Source of the DNA: TA-21 sp035620895
GTDB lineage: Archaea > Thermoproteota > Nitrososphaeria > Nitrososphaerales > Nitrososphaeraceae
Direction of reading: 5' to 3'
Length of the DNA: 54,563 nucleotides
Assembly: GCA_035620895.1 (NCBI GenBank)
Contig: DASPFY010000019.1
Coordinates: 1 to 54,563 of the forward strand
The translations under genes and the position numbers were made by a program. A model generated the notes under the pieces. That model was not told the origin of the DNA and made no database searches. It worked only from the letters and a program-made list of their open reading frames with translations. Positions 8,101-17,946 of this stretch are shown in pieces; the first letter of the stretch is position 1, and every line of letters starts with the position of its first letter.

Positions 8101-9633
8101 TTATTGAGGTTCTATAGTAGCAGGCGGCTTGCTTGATACTGAATAAGTAACCCAAGTAACGCCATTAACCTCATTGGTTATCCTATTGCTAATTTTAGCT
8201 ATCAAATCATATGGTATTCGAGACCAGTCAGCAGTCATTGCATCCAACGATTCAACAATCCTTATTGTTACTATATGGCCATATATCCTTTCATCACCAA
8301 GTACACCGACTGCTAAATCATCCCCAACGGCCGCATATGCTTGCCATACTTTATCATACCAACCTGATATCATTAATTCATTTTCAACAATACTACTAGC
8401 ATGTCTTACAATTCTAATTTTTTCATCAGTGACTTCCCCGATAATTCTAACTGCCAATCCTGGACCAGGGAAAGGATGTCTCTTTATGAATTCACGGGGG
8501 ATATCCAGTAAAACAGCTATTTGTCTTACTTCATCCTTATACAAACTTCTAAAAGGTTCTAATACTTTTAAATTTAGCCATTCCGGTAAACCTCCGACAT
8601 TATGGTGCGTCTTGATTACTGAAGCCGGTCCTTTAGAAAAACCGCTTTCAATAACATCCGGGTATAATGTTCCTTGGGCAAGCCATTGAAATGGCCCATA
8701 GTCTTTTTTTATTTCCAAAAATACTTGAGCGAATTCTTCTCCAATAATTTTTCTTTTTTGTTCAGGATCTTCAATCCCTTTTAGCATTGTTAAAAATTGT
8801 TCCTCTGCGTTAATGGTGACAGTTTTGATACCTAGATATTTGTTTATTAATTCAGGAACCAGTGACTCTTCATTTAATCTTAATAATCCATTATTGACAA
8901 AAACACAAGTCAAATTGCCACTAATTGCCTTATTTAGTAAAACAGCCAGAGTTGTTGAGTCGATTCCACCACTAATCGCACATAGTACTTTATCATCATG
9001 AACTTTGCTTCTAATATCTTTAATGGAAAAGTCAATAAAACCTTGCATTGTCCAATCTGGTTTTGCATTACTTATAGAATGTGAAAAATTTCTTAAAATT
9101 CTATTTCCTTCTTCAGTATGTGATACTTCTGGATGGAACTGAATTCCATAAAATTTTTTATTTCGATTTGCAATTGCAGCAGAAAGGGAATTATCCGTAT
9201 GTGCTAGTATTTCAAAATCGTTTGGAATGCTTTCAGCTGCATCGGCGTGACTCATCCAACATTTTATTTTCTTATTGATTCCTTTAAACAAGTCCAAGTT
9301 ATCATCAATTATCAAATCGGCATAACCATATTCTCTATTATCAAAACGTCTTATTTTGCCATGAAATTCATCAACAATAAGTTGGTGACCATAACATATT
9401 CCTAAAACTGGTACTCCCATCTCAAAAATTTTCTTATCTGGTTTTGGAGAACCTTTTAAATATACACTTGAAGGACCTCCAGATAGCACTATTCCTTTTG
9501 GATCTAAATTTTTGATCAAGCTTATAGGTGAATCATAAGGCAAGAGTTCACAATAAACATTCGATTCGCGAATTCGTCTACAGATTAGGTGGCTGTATTG
9601 CGATCCAAAATCTAGTACTACAATTTTATCCAT
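8101..9633 (-). CDS. guaA: GMP synthase (glutamine-hydrolysing), single polypeptide
   Basis: 510 residues. The class I glutamine amidotransferase domain has the nucleophile Cys in GICYGHQL and the His/Glu in QFHPEVSHT. The ATP pyrophosphatase domain follows with its P-loop AISGGIDSTTLA near residue 220, and the dimerisation domain ends with HPFPGPGLAVRI and a SSKPPATIEPQ-type C-terminus ending in PATIEPQ. It converts XMP to GMP. Many archaea split the enzyme into two proteins; here it is fused as in bacteria. An unknown coiled-coil gene lies 7 bp upstream on the same strand, suggesting cotranscription. Confidence 0.96.
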   Translation of the reverse strand: MDKIVVLDFGSQYSHLICRRIRESNVYCELLPYDSPISLIKNLDPKGIVLSGGPSSVYLKGSPKPDKKIFEMGVPVLGICYGHQLIVDEFHGKIRRFDNREYGYADLIIDDNLDLFKGINKKIKCWMSHADAAESIPNDFEILAHTDNSLSAAIANRNKKFYGIQFHPEVSHTEEGNRILRNFSHSISNAKPDWTMQGFIDFSIKDIRSKVHDDKVLCAISGGIDSTTLAVLLNKAISGNLTCVFVNNGLLRLNEESLVPELINKYLGIKTVTINAEEQFLTMLKGIEDPEQKRKIIGEEFAQVFLEIKKDYGPFQWLAQGTLYPDVIESGFSKGPASVIKTHHNVGGLPEWLNLKVLEPFRSLYKDEVRQIAVLLDIPREFIKRHPFPGPGLAVRIIGEVTDEKIRIVRHASSIVENELMISGWYDKVWQAYAAVGDDLAVGVLGDERIYGHIVTIRIVESLDAMTADWSRIPYDLIAKISNRITNEVNGVTWVTYSVSSKPPATIEPQ

Positions 9634-9640
9634 AACTACG

Positions 9641-10318
9641 TTAAATTCCTTTTTCTAACATTCTTGTAAACACCCACGTTGCTGTATTAAAAATCTCATT
9701 AAGCCGTTCTCTTTCTCTATAATTAGAAATCGTAACACTTCTAATTCTTCCATCTTCGTCATTATCAACTTTATAATCAATGATTTCAGATTCATCTATT
9801 TCGCCTTTTTGAATCTTTTCTTTATCTTTTGACTTCATTCCTTCTAATATGCGGTTTAAGAAAAAAGACTTGAATGGAGGAGTATTAATATTCAAATTGA
9901 TATCATTTAGCAACGATATTCTTACATAGGTGGAGGTATACTCTGCATTTGATATCAGAAGATTATCTTTCGCACGTCTCAAGGATCTTATCTCTACGCC
10001 TTGATTATCATCTTGTCCGTAATTTGTATTTGTAGATTTTGTAGCTGAATCAATACTAGGTTTTCTTTGGACAGTTTTTTCTTTATGGAGGGATTGGTAT
10101 TCAGGTGCATTTCTGTCCTTCAAATTAGAAGCAGAAGATTCGAAATGTGATGCGGTTATAAAGCTTGTTTTTTTTAGCAAAGAATCAACTATTAGTAGAG
10201 TGTCACGAAGTTTATCGAGCTCCTCTTTTTTATTGGTAACTTCTTTGACTAACCATTCACGCACTTCTGCTGCACGGCGAATATCATCTTCTGAAAAGGT
10301 GGACATGACATGGTTCAA
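9641..10318 (-). CDS. Hypothetical coiled-coil protein upstream of guaA
   Basis: 225 residues, not recognised. Residues about 8-50 form an amphipathic, probably coiled-coil helix (AAEVREWLVKEVTNKKEEL). A low-complexity Ser/Asn/Asp linker runs over about 60-105. The C-terminal half is a compact domain beginning at SLRRAKDNLLISNAEYTSTY and ending in a helix, REREREN-type through FNTATWVFTRMLEKGI. Two ATGs are possible (10318 and 10306); the first is listed. The layout suggests a thaumarchaeal protein with a self-associating N-terminus and a folded C-terminal domain. Its 7-bp spacing to guaA suggests one operon but does not show function. Confidence 0.75.
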   Translation of the reverse strand: MNHVMSTFSEDDIRRAAEVREWLVKEVTNKKEELDKLRDTLLIVDSLLKKTSFITASHFESSASNLKDRNAPEYQSLHKEKTVQRKPSIDSATKSTNTNYGQDDNQGVEIRSLRRAKDNLLISNAEYTSTYVRISLLNDINLNINTPPFKSFFLNRILEGMKSKDKEKIQKGEIDESEIIDYKVDNDEDGRIRSVTISNYRERERLNEIFNTATWVFTRMLEKGI

Positions 10319-10400
10319 TATATTAAAAACATATAATAGTTTTTCACATTATTTACAAGGGAAAGAATCTCTTAATTTCATAACTAAGTTAAAGAATATC

Positions 10401-11123
10401 TCAAGGTTGATACTTGATACCTCTTATTCTGGTGGCTGATTTGTTAACCAATTTGGATTTAGATTGCTTTCCTAGCATTTCGAGCAATTTCTTTGCAAAT
10501 TTTAACTTTTTTCGTTTAAGATCAATATTTACGTCTTTATCATTTGTTGAGAATTTTCTTGGCATGTTGTCAAAATCCATACCTATTAAAGTAATACTTT
10601 TTGCCCTCATTTCTTCAGCCAAAAAGACGCTTCTGTCTCCGTCAGTAAATCCCCCAAAATTATATACGTTCTCCAACGGCATTACTTGAGTCGTACCTAT
10701 TACTTTACTAAATTTAGGAACATGTTTTTCCAATTTCTCCGTATTATCGCCGTGAGCATGGATAACCATTATTGCTCCAAATTTTTCAGCCATCCTTAGA
10801 TATTTTGGATTTCCATCAAGGTCCGACACCACTATGTCCGGCTTAATCTTCTTATTTAATAAAATCTCAACTACACCATCGGCAGCTATTTTTACATATT
10901 TTTTATTCTTCCTGATAAACTCGATATTTTTTTCCAGACTGGGACCTGCTCCAATTACAAGTACTTCCCTTCCTTGTATTTTCTTTTGGATCTTAGACAG
11001 CTGCAACGCTTTTCTCTTTATCAAGTGACTCAGCATTTCAGCTGCCTTCTGATCTGTTTCTGTACTATATCCAAATTCTGTCCTAATCTGCTGATAAAAG
11101 GGGAACCACTCTATGAATTTCAC
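10401..11123 (-). CDS. mptE: 6-hydroxymethyl-7,8-dihydropterin pyrophosphokinase, MptE-like
   Basis: 240 residues with the archaeal MptE/DUF115 core: VLVIGAGPSLEKNI (nucleotide-binding loop, about residues 54-67), PDIVVSDLDGNP (metal-binding acidic motif), IMVIHAHGDNTEKL and NFGGFTDGDRSVFLAEEM. The enzyme transfers pyrophosphate to hydroxymethyl-dihydropterin in the pathway to tetrahydromethanopterin-type or folate-type C1 carriers. The length fits single-domain archaeal members. It is on the same strand as the coiled-coil gene and guaA but separated by 82 bp, so it may have its own promoter. Confidence 0.88.
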   Translation of the reverse strand: MKFIEWFPFYQQIRTEFGYSTETDQKAAEMLSHLIKRKALQLSKIQKKIQGREVLVIGAGPSLEKNIEFIRKNKKYVKIAADGVVEILLNKKIKPDIVVSDLDGNPKYLRMAEKFGAIMVIHAHGDNTEKLEKHVPKFSKVIGTTQVMPLENVYNFGGFTDGDRSVFLAEEMRAKSITLIGMDFDNMPRKFSTNDKDVNIDLKRKKLKFAKKLLEMLGKQSKSKLVNKSATRIRGIKYQP

Positions 11124-11352
11124 ATTTAGAAATAAAAGAAGGTTACTAATAGATTGTTTGATTTACGAAAGCGGTGATAGTAGAAAACCAATATTTCAGA
11201 CATTTTTTACATAAAAACTTACCAATTTATTATAATCTAAGATCATTGCAATCAAGCTTGCTCTAAAAAAAGCCATAACTTTATCCAGTTAGAAGGTCTC
11301 ATGAAAAATGACTATATTGCATATATTTACGGTTCTGGGATAGTTCGTAAGG

Positions 11353-11724
11353 ATGGTTATCGATTTCAGCTCAATAGCTACCTCTGTAGGGATAGGAGGG
11401 TTAGCTACCTCTGTAGGGATAGGAGGATTTTTGGGATTCTTGATGGGATATGCTATAAAGAAAATATTAAAAATAATCATTGTTGTCGCGGGATTGTTGG
11501 TAGGTATCATGTACTATTTGCAATACAACGGACTAATTGCACTAAATTGGGCAAAGGTCGAAGCTGCATTAGGAAATGCCATGACTAATTTTAATGGCAT
11601 TAGTCTTAACACTCCATTTCTTCCCGGTATAAGCGACCAAATCTTGGATGCCATCTCAAATTCGGGTATTCCACTGACAGGAGGTTTTGCAGCGGGATTT
11701 GCCTTCGGTTTGAGTAAAGGTTAG
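11353..11724 (+). CDS. FUN14-family membrane protein
   Basis: 123 residues. Two hydrophobic segments lie at about 25-55 (GFLGFLMGYAIKKILKIIIV) and 100-122 (PLTGGFAAGFAFGLSKG), matching the short FUN14 domain with its glycine-rich helices and C-terminal G-x3-G pattern. FUN14 proteins are small membrane proteins; in mitochondria they are mitophagy receptors, and the prokaryotic role is unknown. The N-terminus contains a 9-residue duplication (ATSVGIGG twice) from a 27-bp tandem repeat. An AAGG lies 2-5 bp before the ATG. Expressed alone, between MptE (divergent) and Csl4. Confidence 0.82.
   Translation: MVIDFSSIATSVGIGGLATSVGIGGFLGFLMGYAIKKILKIIIVVAGLLVGIMYYLQYNGLIALNWAKVEAALGNAMTNFNGISLNTPFLPGISDQILDAISNSGIPLTGGFAAGFAFGLSKG
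11375..11428 (+). repeat. 27-bp tandem duplication inside the FUN14 gene
   Basis: Two adjacent copies of a 27-bp unit starting TAGCTACCTCTGTAGGGATA differ only at one base near the end. They add nine residues to the N-terminus without a frame change. The near identity indicates a recent event. Confidence 0.95.
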
Positions 11725-11807
11725 ACGTAATATCAGAGACGAATTTTTCGATGGTCCACTTCATTTTCGTGTAACAATTATAATACATCTGCAGTCATGT
11801 ACCTAAT

Positions 11808-12407
11808 ATGAAGAAAAAGACATCTGGCATGGTATTTCCAGGTGAATATATAGCAGAAATTGAAGAATTTGAAGCGGGTAATCATACTTTCGCTCTTGAT
11901 GGGACTATCAGATCAAGTGTATTAGGGAAGAAGGAATATGATTTTAAGAGAAGATCCATTAAAATTGATCCAATTAATCCTCAAGAATTACCCAAAATAG
12001 GAGATGTCGTTATGGGATTCGTAGAAATGTTATTTGGATCTATGATATCCGTAAAGTTATTTTCTATTAATAACAAATTGTATACTAAAGGCTTATCTGC
12101 CATCGCTTCAGCAAGAATGGGAAATAATAAGGGATGGAATCGAGATCGATATAATAGGAAACCAAAATCGATTTATCGAATTGGCGACATTATCAGGGGT
12201 CAAATTACCAGTCTGATGAATTCTTCAATTCATATCGCCGTAGATGGAACTAATTTTGGCCTGCTATACTCCTTATGTTTGAACTGTGGTGGAGATACAG
12301 TTAGAATAAACAATGGTATAAAATGTATAGAATGCAGTTCATATGAAGAGAAGAGAGTGGCAAATGACTATGGAACTAGTCTCTTAAAATTCTTCCATCA
12401 AACATGA
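11808..12407 (+). CDS. csl4: Exosome RNA-binding subunit Csl4
   Basis: 199 residues with the three parts of archaeal Csl4: an N-terminal beta domain (VFPGEYIAEIEEFEAGNHTF), a central S1 RNA-binding domain (about 62-155, from KIGDVVMGFVEMLFGSM through YRIGDIIRGQI), and a C-terminal zinc ribbon with CLNCGGD and CIEC. It caps the archaeal exosome (Rrp41/Rrp42 ring) and links it to other factors such as DnaG. No other exosome genes are in the window. The insertion around SARMGNNKGWNRDRYNRKPK lies in the S1 region and is basic, consistent with RNA contact. Confidence 0.92.
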   Translation: MKKKTSGMVFPGEYIAEIEEFEAGNHTFALDGTIRSSVLGKKEYDFKRRSIKIDPINPQELPKIGDVVMGFVEMLFGSMISVKLFSINNKLYTKGLSAIASARMGNNKGWNRDRYNRKPKSIYRIGDIIRGQITSLMNSSIHIAVDGTNFGLLYSLCLNCGGDTVRINNGIKCIECSSYEEKRVANDYGTSLLKFFHQT

Positions 12408-12492
12408 GTTAAGGTAGGACCGGTATAGATTTCACTAGACAAAAACCACTCATTCAGATAAAATTTTTAATACCTTTTCTTAATGCTAATAG

Positions 12493-13563
12493 ATGAACAA
12501 CACACATTCATTTACAGGCAAAAAAATCGAACCTCCCCTTATTTCGAAGAATATGACCATAACACAATTGGTTGATTTTTTCGGATCTACGGGTTACAAC
12601 GCAAGACGACTTTTCGAAGCTGCAAATATTATGAAGGATATGATTGAAAGTGGTTGTACCATCTGCTTAACCCTTGCAGGAGCGTTGACCCCAATAGGAA
12701 TGGGGAATACAATCAAAGCGCTTATTGAAAATGGCTTTGTAGATTGGATAGTAACAACTGGGGCCAATGTTTACCATGACCTTCATTTCGCTTACGATTT
12801 ACCTGTAAGACAAGGTCATTTTCAGGTTGATGATGACGTGCTCTTTTCCAAACAAATTGTACGAATTTACGATGTATATATAAAAGAAGTAGGCACTTTG
12901 CAGGCTCAGGACATTATTATCCAAAGAGAAGTAAAGAAAATCAAAAAAGACTTTGCTAAAACATATTCTACTGCAGATATGTCACATAAACTTGGTAAGG
13001 CAGCTTTTGAAAATTCAACAAATCCGGAAAAATCATTTCTTACTTCCGCATTCAAAAATGATGTACCAGTCTTCATTCCTGCGATAAGTGATTCTTCTAT
13101 AGGACTCAATATGCTACCCTTGATTTTTGAAGATGTGACGAGATTTCCAAATGTTATGTTGGATATTGCTGAATCAACAGCGATACTTTGGAAGAGTAAA
13201 GTTTCTGGTGGTATAGAATTAGGCGGGGGAGTTCCAAAAAATTTTTTCCAACAAACCGGACCTGCATTATACCAAATACTGAAACTAAAGGAAGGCGGAC
13301 ACGATTATGTAATACAAATTACTGATGCACGACCTGATACCGGTGGTTTATCTGGAGCGACTATACAGGAAGGAAAAAGCTGGGGCAAAATAAAGACCTC
13401 TCATAGAAACAATGTAATTGTCTATGGAGATTCTTCAATTTGTTTTCCAATAATTTGCTCTTATGTCTTGTCAGAATGCAAGAAACGCCCAAGAAAGAGA
13501 CTATATTCAAAGAAAAATAGTTGGGTGGAGGAGATGAAAAAAGAATATTTGAAAAATGAATAA
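12493..13563 (+). CDS. dys: Deoxyhypusine synthase
   Basis: 356 residues. Family signatures are clear: LAGALTPIGMGNTI, IVTTGANVYHDLHFA, the active-site Lys in the loop GGGVPKNFFQQTGP (near residue 248), and YVIQITDARPDTGGLSGAT for NAD and spermidine binding. The enzyme moves the aminobutyl group of spermidine to a lysine of aIF5A. Its substrate gene is not in the window. A promoter-like AAAATTTTTAATACC sits about 30 bp before the ATG. It is 85 bp downstream of Csl4 on the same strand. Confidence 0.95.
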   Translation: MNNTHSFTGKKIEPPLISKNMTITQLVDFFGSTGYNARRLFEAANIMKDMIESGCTICLTLAGALTPIGMGNTIKALIENGFVDWIVTTGANVYHDLHFAYDLPVRQGHFQVDDDVLFSKQIVRIYDVYIKEVGTLQAQDIIIQREVKKIKKDFAKTYSTADMSHKLGKAAFENSTNPEKSFLTSAFKNDVPVFIPAISDSSIGLNMLPLIFEDVTRFPNVMLDIAESTAILWKSKVSGGIELGGGVPKNFFQQTGPALYQILKLKEGGHDYVIQITDARPDTGGLSGATIQEGKSWGKIKTSHRNNVIVYGDSSICFPIICSYVLSECKKRPRKRLYSKKNSWVEEMKKEYLKNE

Positions 13564-13861
13564 TTTTTACAACCTAAAAATCCAAATTCATTCAACATAG
13601 AAAGGATGGCATTTTTAATCAGCTTGGGTGTTCAGATAACACCTTGATTACTGAGTATTGTCAGCCTTCACAGTTATGCCTATGTTGAAAACCATTATGG
13701 CATATTATTTATCATGTCTATGCTATATAACTATATTCAAAATTAACTATATTGTGTATATTCCAAATAGCCCTGTTTCGTTCTGCGAATTGTGAGTTGG
13801 TTGATGTCAAGAATCAGAAAAACATTAAAGACGATGTACAGTTTAAAGATGAAAAGAAACA

Positions 13862-15664
13862 ATGTTAAATTATTCAAATATTAGATTAGGAAAATGGGAT
13901 CTTTGTGATTTAGTCGATGATAGGTCGACAGGTAACTTTGTAAAGTTAGTTGATAACATCAAAAAAGATGTTAAGGAATTTGAAGATAACCGGCAAATCC
14001 TAAAACCAGATCTGAACTCCTCGAGTTTTGAAAGATTAGTTCATGAGATTGAGAATATTCTGGAAACTCTTAGCAGAGTCAATAGTTTTGCCCAACTTAA
14101 ATACGCTGCCGATACTTCATCCAATGAAGCTGCAGCTCTGGTTCTTGAAACCGAAAAATTGAGTTCACAGATTAGTAACCAAATTTTATTTTTTGATTTA
14201 TGGTTCAAGAAAGGACTTGACAAGAATAATGCTCAACGATTAATTGATAGCATCTCTGCTGTATATAGGGAATATTTAAAACATAAGAGATTGATTGCGA
14301 AATATTCACTTAATGAGTCAGAAGAAAAGATTATCAACACTCTCGAGGTAACGGGGCCAAGTGCCCTTGTAAAAATATATGATAGGATGACTAATAATTT
14401 TGAATTTACAGTAATAAAAAAATATGGAAATAGAAAAAGGACCAAAATATTCACAAATAAAGAAAAACTGCTTTCTTTGGTGAGAAGCTCTAAAGCAAAT
14501 GAGAGGGAATCTGCATACAAGGCATTATTCAAGACCTATGAGAAAAATAGTGGGGTACTAGGGGAAATTTACCAAAATCTAGTAACTCAATGGAGAGATG
14601 AAAATATTTCTATTAGAGGATTCAAATCTCCTATTTCAGTTAGAAATATTCATAATAATATAGATGATACCACAGTAGAGATACTTTTGGCAGTTTGTAA
14701 AGAAAATGCGCACTTATTTCACGATTATTTTATCGAAAAAGCTAAATTAATAGGTATGAAAAAACTAAGACGCTATGATCTCTATGCGCCAATTTCAAGC
14801 AAAAATATTCCTAAATTAACGTTTAAGAATGCTACAAGATTAGTCTTGGATACTTTTCATAAATTTGATCCAAGTTTTGGCTTGTACACAGAGCGATTGT
14901 TTAAAGAAAATCATATTGATTCTGAAATCAGGAATGGAAAAACTGGGGGTGCATTTTGCTATACTGTTGCTCCGAAAAGGACTCCTTATGTACTCTTAAA
15001 TTTTGATGGAATGATGAGAGATGTTTCAACTATGGCTCATGAATTCGGACATGCAATACATAGTATGTATGCTTCCGATAAACCAATTTTAGTATCACAT
15101 GCTCCCCTTCCATTGGCGGAAACTGCATCTGTATTTGGAGAGATGCTGCTCAATGAAGAAATTTACAAGAAGCTAAATAGGGAAAAGAAAAAGATTTTCT
15201 TGGCAGAACAAATTGATGATATCTATGCAACCGTTATGCGACAGGCATTTTTTACAATTTTTGAAATAGAAGCCCATAATCAAATTGTAGAAAAAAGTGT
15301 TACTATTGATATTATCTCCGATCTGTATATGAAAAACTTAAGAACGCAATTTGGAAATTCAATACGTATTTCAGAAGAATTTAAATGGGAATGGCTTTAC
15401 ATCCCGCATTTTTATCATACTCCTTTCTATTGCTATGCTTATTCCTTTGGAAATTTACTTGTTCTCTCACTATATCAGCAATATAGAGAGGAGGGTAAAT
15501 CCTTCATTTCAAAGTACCTCAAGATATTATCTGCAGGAGGGTCTGAAAAACCAGAAACATTGCTTAAGGATTCCGGATTTGATATCACTAAAGCCTCTTT
15601 TTGGCAACAGGGTTTTGATCTCATAAAAATGAAGATTGATAAGTTAAAGGAAGACGAAAAATAA
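13862..15664 (+). CDS. pepF: Oligoendopeptidase F-type metallopeptidase (M3 family)
   Basis: 600 residues, the usual PepF length. The zinc site is the HExxH variant MAHEFGHAIHSMYA near residue 395, followed by the downstream Glu in ETASVFGEMLLNE. Family-wide motifs include KRTPYVLLNF before the zinc site and IPHFYHTPFYCYAYSFG near residue 520. It cleaves short peptides in the cytoplasm. It has no signal peptide and its own gene unit. About 300 bp of non-coding AT-rich DNA precede it; I see only a weak 6-bp hairpin at 13627-13643 there. Confidence 0.94.
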   Translation: MLNYSNIRLGKWDLCDLVDDRSTGNFVKLVDNIKKDVKEFEDNRQILKPDLNSSSFERLVHEIENILETLSRVNSFAQLKYAADTSSNEAAALVLETEKLSSQISNQILFFDLWFKKGLDKNNAQRLIDSISAVYREYLKHKRLIAKYSLNESEEKIINTLEVTGPSALVKIYDRMTNNFEFTVIKKYGNRKRTKIFTNKEKLLSLVRSSKANERESAYKALFKTYEKNSGVLGEIYQNLVTQWRDENISIRGFKSPISVRNIHNNIDDTTVEILLAVCKENAHLFHDYFIEKAKLIGMKKLRRYDLYAPISSKNIPKLTFKNATRLVLDTFHKFDPSFGLYTERLFKENHIDSEIRNGKTGGAFCYTVAPKRTPYVLLNFDGMMRDVSTMAHEFGHAIHSMYASDKPILVSHAPLPLAETASVFGEMLLNEEIYKKLNREKKKIFLAEQIDDIYATVMRQAFFTIFEIEAHNQIVEKSVTIDIISDLYMKNLRTQFGNSIRISEEFKWEWLYIPHFYHTPFYCYAYSFGNLLVLSLYQQYREEGKSFISKYLKILSAGGSEKPETLLKDSGFDITKASFWQQGFDLIKMKIDKLKEDEK

Positions 15665-15797
15665 AGTGTAAATTTTTCATAGCCAGATTGTTGAATTGAA
15701 ATAAATTGCTGATTAACTAAGAAAAAGACAGCCTACTCCTATCTCATATAAAAAATGTTGCTAAAAAGCGGATACTTTATAGATTAGTTTTTACAAT

Positions 15798-15941
15798 GTG
15801 AGAGTATTGAAGTTTTGCGGTATATGTGGAAAGGAATTAGCTACAAATACCGAATACTTTCTCTGCGAAAGATGTCATAAAGAGGTAATCATTTCAGAAG
15901 ATAAATTTGATTACATAGAAAATTCAAGACTTTATTATTAG
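15798..15941 (+). CDS. Small zinc-ribbon protein (47 residues)
   Basis: A GTG-started frame of 47 residues begins MRVLKFCGICGKEL and continues with FLCERCHKEV. The two CxxC pairs are 16 residues apart, a zinc-ribbon arrangement. The remaining acidic tail ends at a TAG at 15939. Zinc-ribbon microproteins of this kind are frequent in thaumarchaea and are often missed by gene callers. The paired cysteines argue against a random frame, but there is no family match I can name. Confidence 0.55.
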   Translation: MRVLKFCGICGKELATNTEYFLCERCHKEVIISEDKFDYIENSRLYY

Positions 15942-16180
15942 AACTTGATGATAGTGAAAGTGGCAATTCAAGTCTATCTGCGGTATCCGGAAAATCCGGA
16001 TTTAACAGGATAATTCAATGAGGATATCTTTACCAATTTTTGCTACGGGTTGCTCGATCCGAATTCAATTAGCTTGGTTTTATTTGAAATCTTGCGCAGC
16101 ATCAATAGAACAACTGGACCTCATAAGTACTAAACTTATATTCAGTACATAAGTAAACCTAACCTAGAGGACTAGATCGA

Positions 16181-16528
16181 ATGCTAATGAAGATTCATGA
16201 TAAATACATTGATAAATTAAATTTTGCGAAGAGGGATGGACTTATCCCGGTGATAGTTCAAGATATTAAGACTAAAGATATCTTGATGCTAGCGTATGCT
16301 AATAGAACTGCAATAGAGAATACGGTTAAAACAGGCAACGCTTGGTTCTGGAGTGTATCTCGTAACAAACTCTGGATGAAAGGAGAAGAATCTGGAAATA
16401 TTCAAGATGTGAAAGATATCTTGGTTGATTGTGATCTTGATTCATTGGTTTATCTCGTAGACTCAAAAAATCCTGCATGCCATACTGGAAATAGAACATG
16501 TTTCCACAATAGACTATACCCTCTCTAA
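16181..16528 (+). CDS. hisI: Phosphoribosyl-AMP cyclohydrolase
   Basis: 115 residues, single-domain HisI without a fused HisE. Conserved positions include VIVQDIKTKDILMLAYAN, AWFWSVSRNKLWMKGEESGN, the acidic metal site DCDLDS and the zinc cysteines in NPACHTGNRTCFHN. It opens the purine ring of phosphoribosyl-AMP in histidine synthesis. No other his genes are adjacent, so it is an orphan pathway gene here. The 239 bp upstream, after the microprotein gene, holds only a short inverted repeat (CCGGAAAATCCGG). Confidence 0.94.
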   Translation: MLMKIHDKYIDKLNFAKRDGLIPVIVQDIKTKDILMLAYANRTAIENTVKTGNAWFWSVSRNKLWMKGEESGNIQDVKDILVDCDLDSLVYLVDSKNPACHTGNRTCFHNRLYPL

Positions 16529-16702
16529 AATTGAAGTTATTTTCAATAATCATGTAATAATTATATTGTATATTGAATAATTGCGATATTTGATCTAATT
16601 CATGTTTAATGCATATAAAATTTTTAAGTTAAAAAATTAAGTAATACTAAAATTACTATTAGTGATATTTATTACCACATATTCGGTGATAGTTGATTAT
16701 AC

Positions 16703-17929
16703 ATGGGTTCTATTCGATTTCTAAAATGCAGAGAATGTGGCGCTGAATATACCCCCGTATTCAAGTACATATGCGAAGAGTGTTTCGGTCCTCTCGATGT
16801 TATATATAATGTTCCTACGGATTTAAGCAAGCACACTTTCTCGTCCCGGCAAGATAAAACATATTGGCGCTATTTCGAACTCTTGCCAATTGCTGATAAG
16901 AACTGTATCGTGAATATTCATGCTGGATTCACACCCCTGCAACATGCTGAGGAATTGGGGACACATATAGGAAATCTTAAGAATCTCTTCATAAAGAACG
17001 ATTCTGTAAACCCAACTTTTTCATTCAAAGATAGACCTGCGGGTGTGGCCATTTCAAAATCTAGAGAAATTAAACTCAAAGCAGTAGGATGCGCATCAAC
17101 TGGAAATTTGGCTTCAGCAACTGCTGCGCATGCTGCTAAAGCACATTTGCCATGTTTTATTTTTGCACCATCGGATATTGAAAAAGCAAAGATTGCACAG
17201 GCATTATCTTATGGTGCCAAATATGTTACGGTTGAAGGAACTTATGACGATGCCAATAGGGTCGCGTCAATAATAGGAGATTCAAAGGGGATCGGGATTG
17301 TAAATATTAATATGAGACCATATTATGTGGAAGGTTCGAAGACGTTGGCATTTGAAGTAGCCGAACAACTTAACTGGGAACTTCCAGATCATCTCATTAT
17401 TCCAGTAGGGAGCGGTGCGATGTTAAATGCAATTTGTAAAGGATTTGAAGAGTTACATGAAATAGGACTTGTCGACGATGTTTCAAATCTAAAGGTTACG
17501 GCCGCACAACCACACGGTTGCGCTCCAATAGTTGATGCTTTTAAGAAAAATACTGGTGAAATTGTTCCTGTAGAAAGACCGGATACCATAGCAAAGAGTT
17601 TAGCAATCGGGGATCCTGGGGACGGCGCTTACGTTTTAAGAAGATTGAAACAATACGGTGGTATTGCTGAAGAAGCTAATGATAATGAAATTGTTGAGGG
17701 AATTATGACACTAGCAAAAACTGAAGGTATTTTTACTGAACCTGCAGGCGGCGTTTCAATAGCCGTACTCAAGAAACTGGTTGATGATGGATTTATAGAG
17801 CGAGATGAAAAAGTAGTATGTTATGTTACTGGTAATGGATTGAAATCTATTGAAGCGATAGTAAGTGCATTGCCCAAACTTGACGTCGTCAAGCCAGATA
17901 TACAAACAGTGTCAGCAATGATTTCATAG
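16703..17929 (+). CDS. thrC: Threonine synthase
   Basis: 408 residues. An N-terminal zinc ribbon (CRECGAEYTP, CEECFGPLD) precedes the fold-type II PLP domain. The PLP lysine is in NPTFSFKDRPAGVA (about residue 110) and the phosphate-binding loop is CASTGNLASATAAHA. LIIPVGSGAMLNAICKG and the C-terminal GIFTEPAGGVSIAVLKKL are typical. It makes threonine from O-phosphohomoserine. It is followed 17 bp later by a MoaD-E1 fusion, very likely in one operon, which hints at a sulfur-carrier link. AT-rich promoter sequence (AAATTTTTAAGTT) lies about 80 bp upstream. Confidence 0.93.
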   Translation: MGSIRFLKCRECGAEYTPVFKYICEECFGPLDVIYNVPTDLSKHTFSSRQDKTYWRYFELLPIADKNCIVNIHAGFTPLQHAEELGTHIGNLKNLFIKNDSVNPTFSFKDRPAGVAISKSREIKLKAVGCASTGNLASATAAHAAKAHLPCFIFAPSDIEKAKIAQALSYGAKYVTVEGTYDDANRVASIIGDSKGIGIVNINMRPYYVEGSKTLAFEVAEQLNWELPDHLIIPVGSGAMLNAICKGFEELHEIGLVDDVSNLKVTAAQPHGCAPIVDAFKKNTGEIVPVERPDTIAKSLAIGDPGDGAYVLRRLKQYGGIAEEANDNEIVEGIMTLAKTEGIFTEPAGGVSIAVLKKLVDDGFIERDEKVVCYVTGNGLKSIEAIVSALPKLDVVKPDIQTVSAMIS

Positions 17930-17946
17930 GAAATGATGAGCACAGA

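Noticed and set aside
11301..11588. 95-residue frame overlapping the FUN14 gene in another frame
   Set aside because: Cys/Arg-rich translation typical of a shadow frame; the FUN14 frame has clear domain features and a ribosome binding site.
16610..16650. AT-rich inverted repeat AATTTTT...AAAAATT upstream of thrC
   Set aside because: Arms are only A and T and overlap the expected promoter element; chance is likely.
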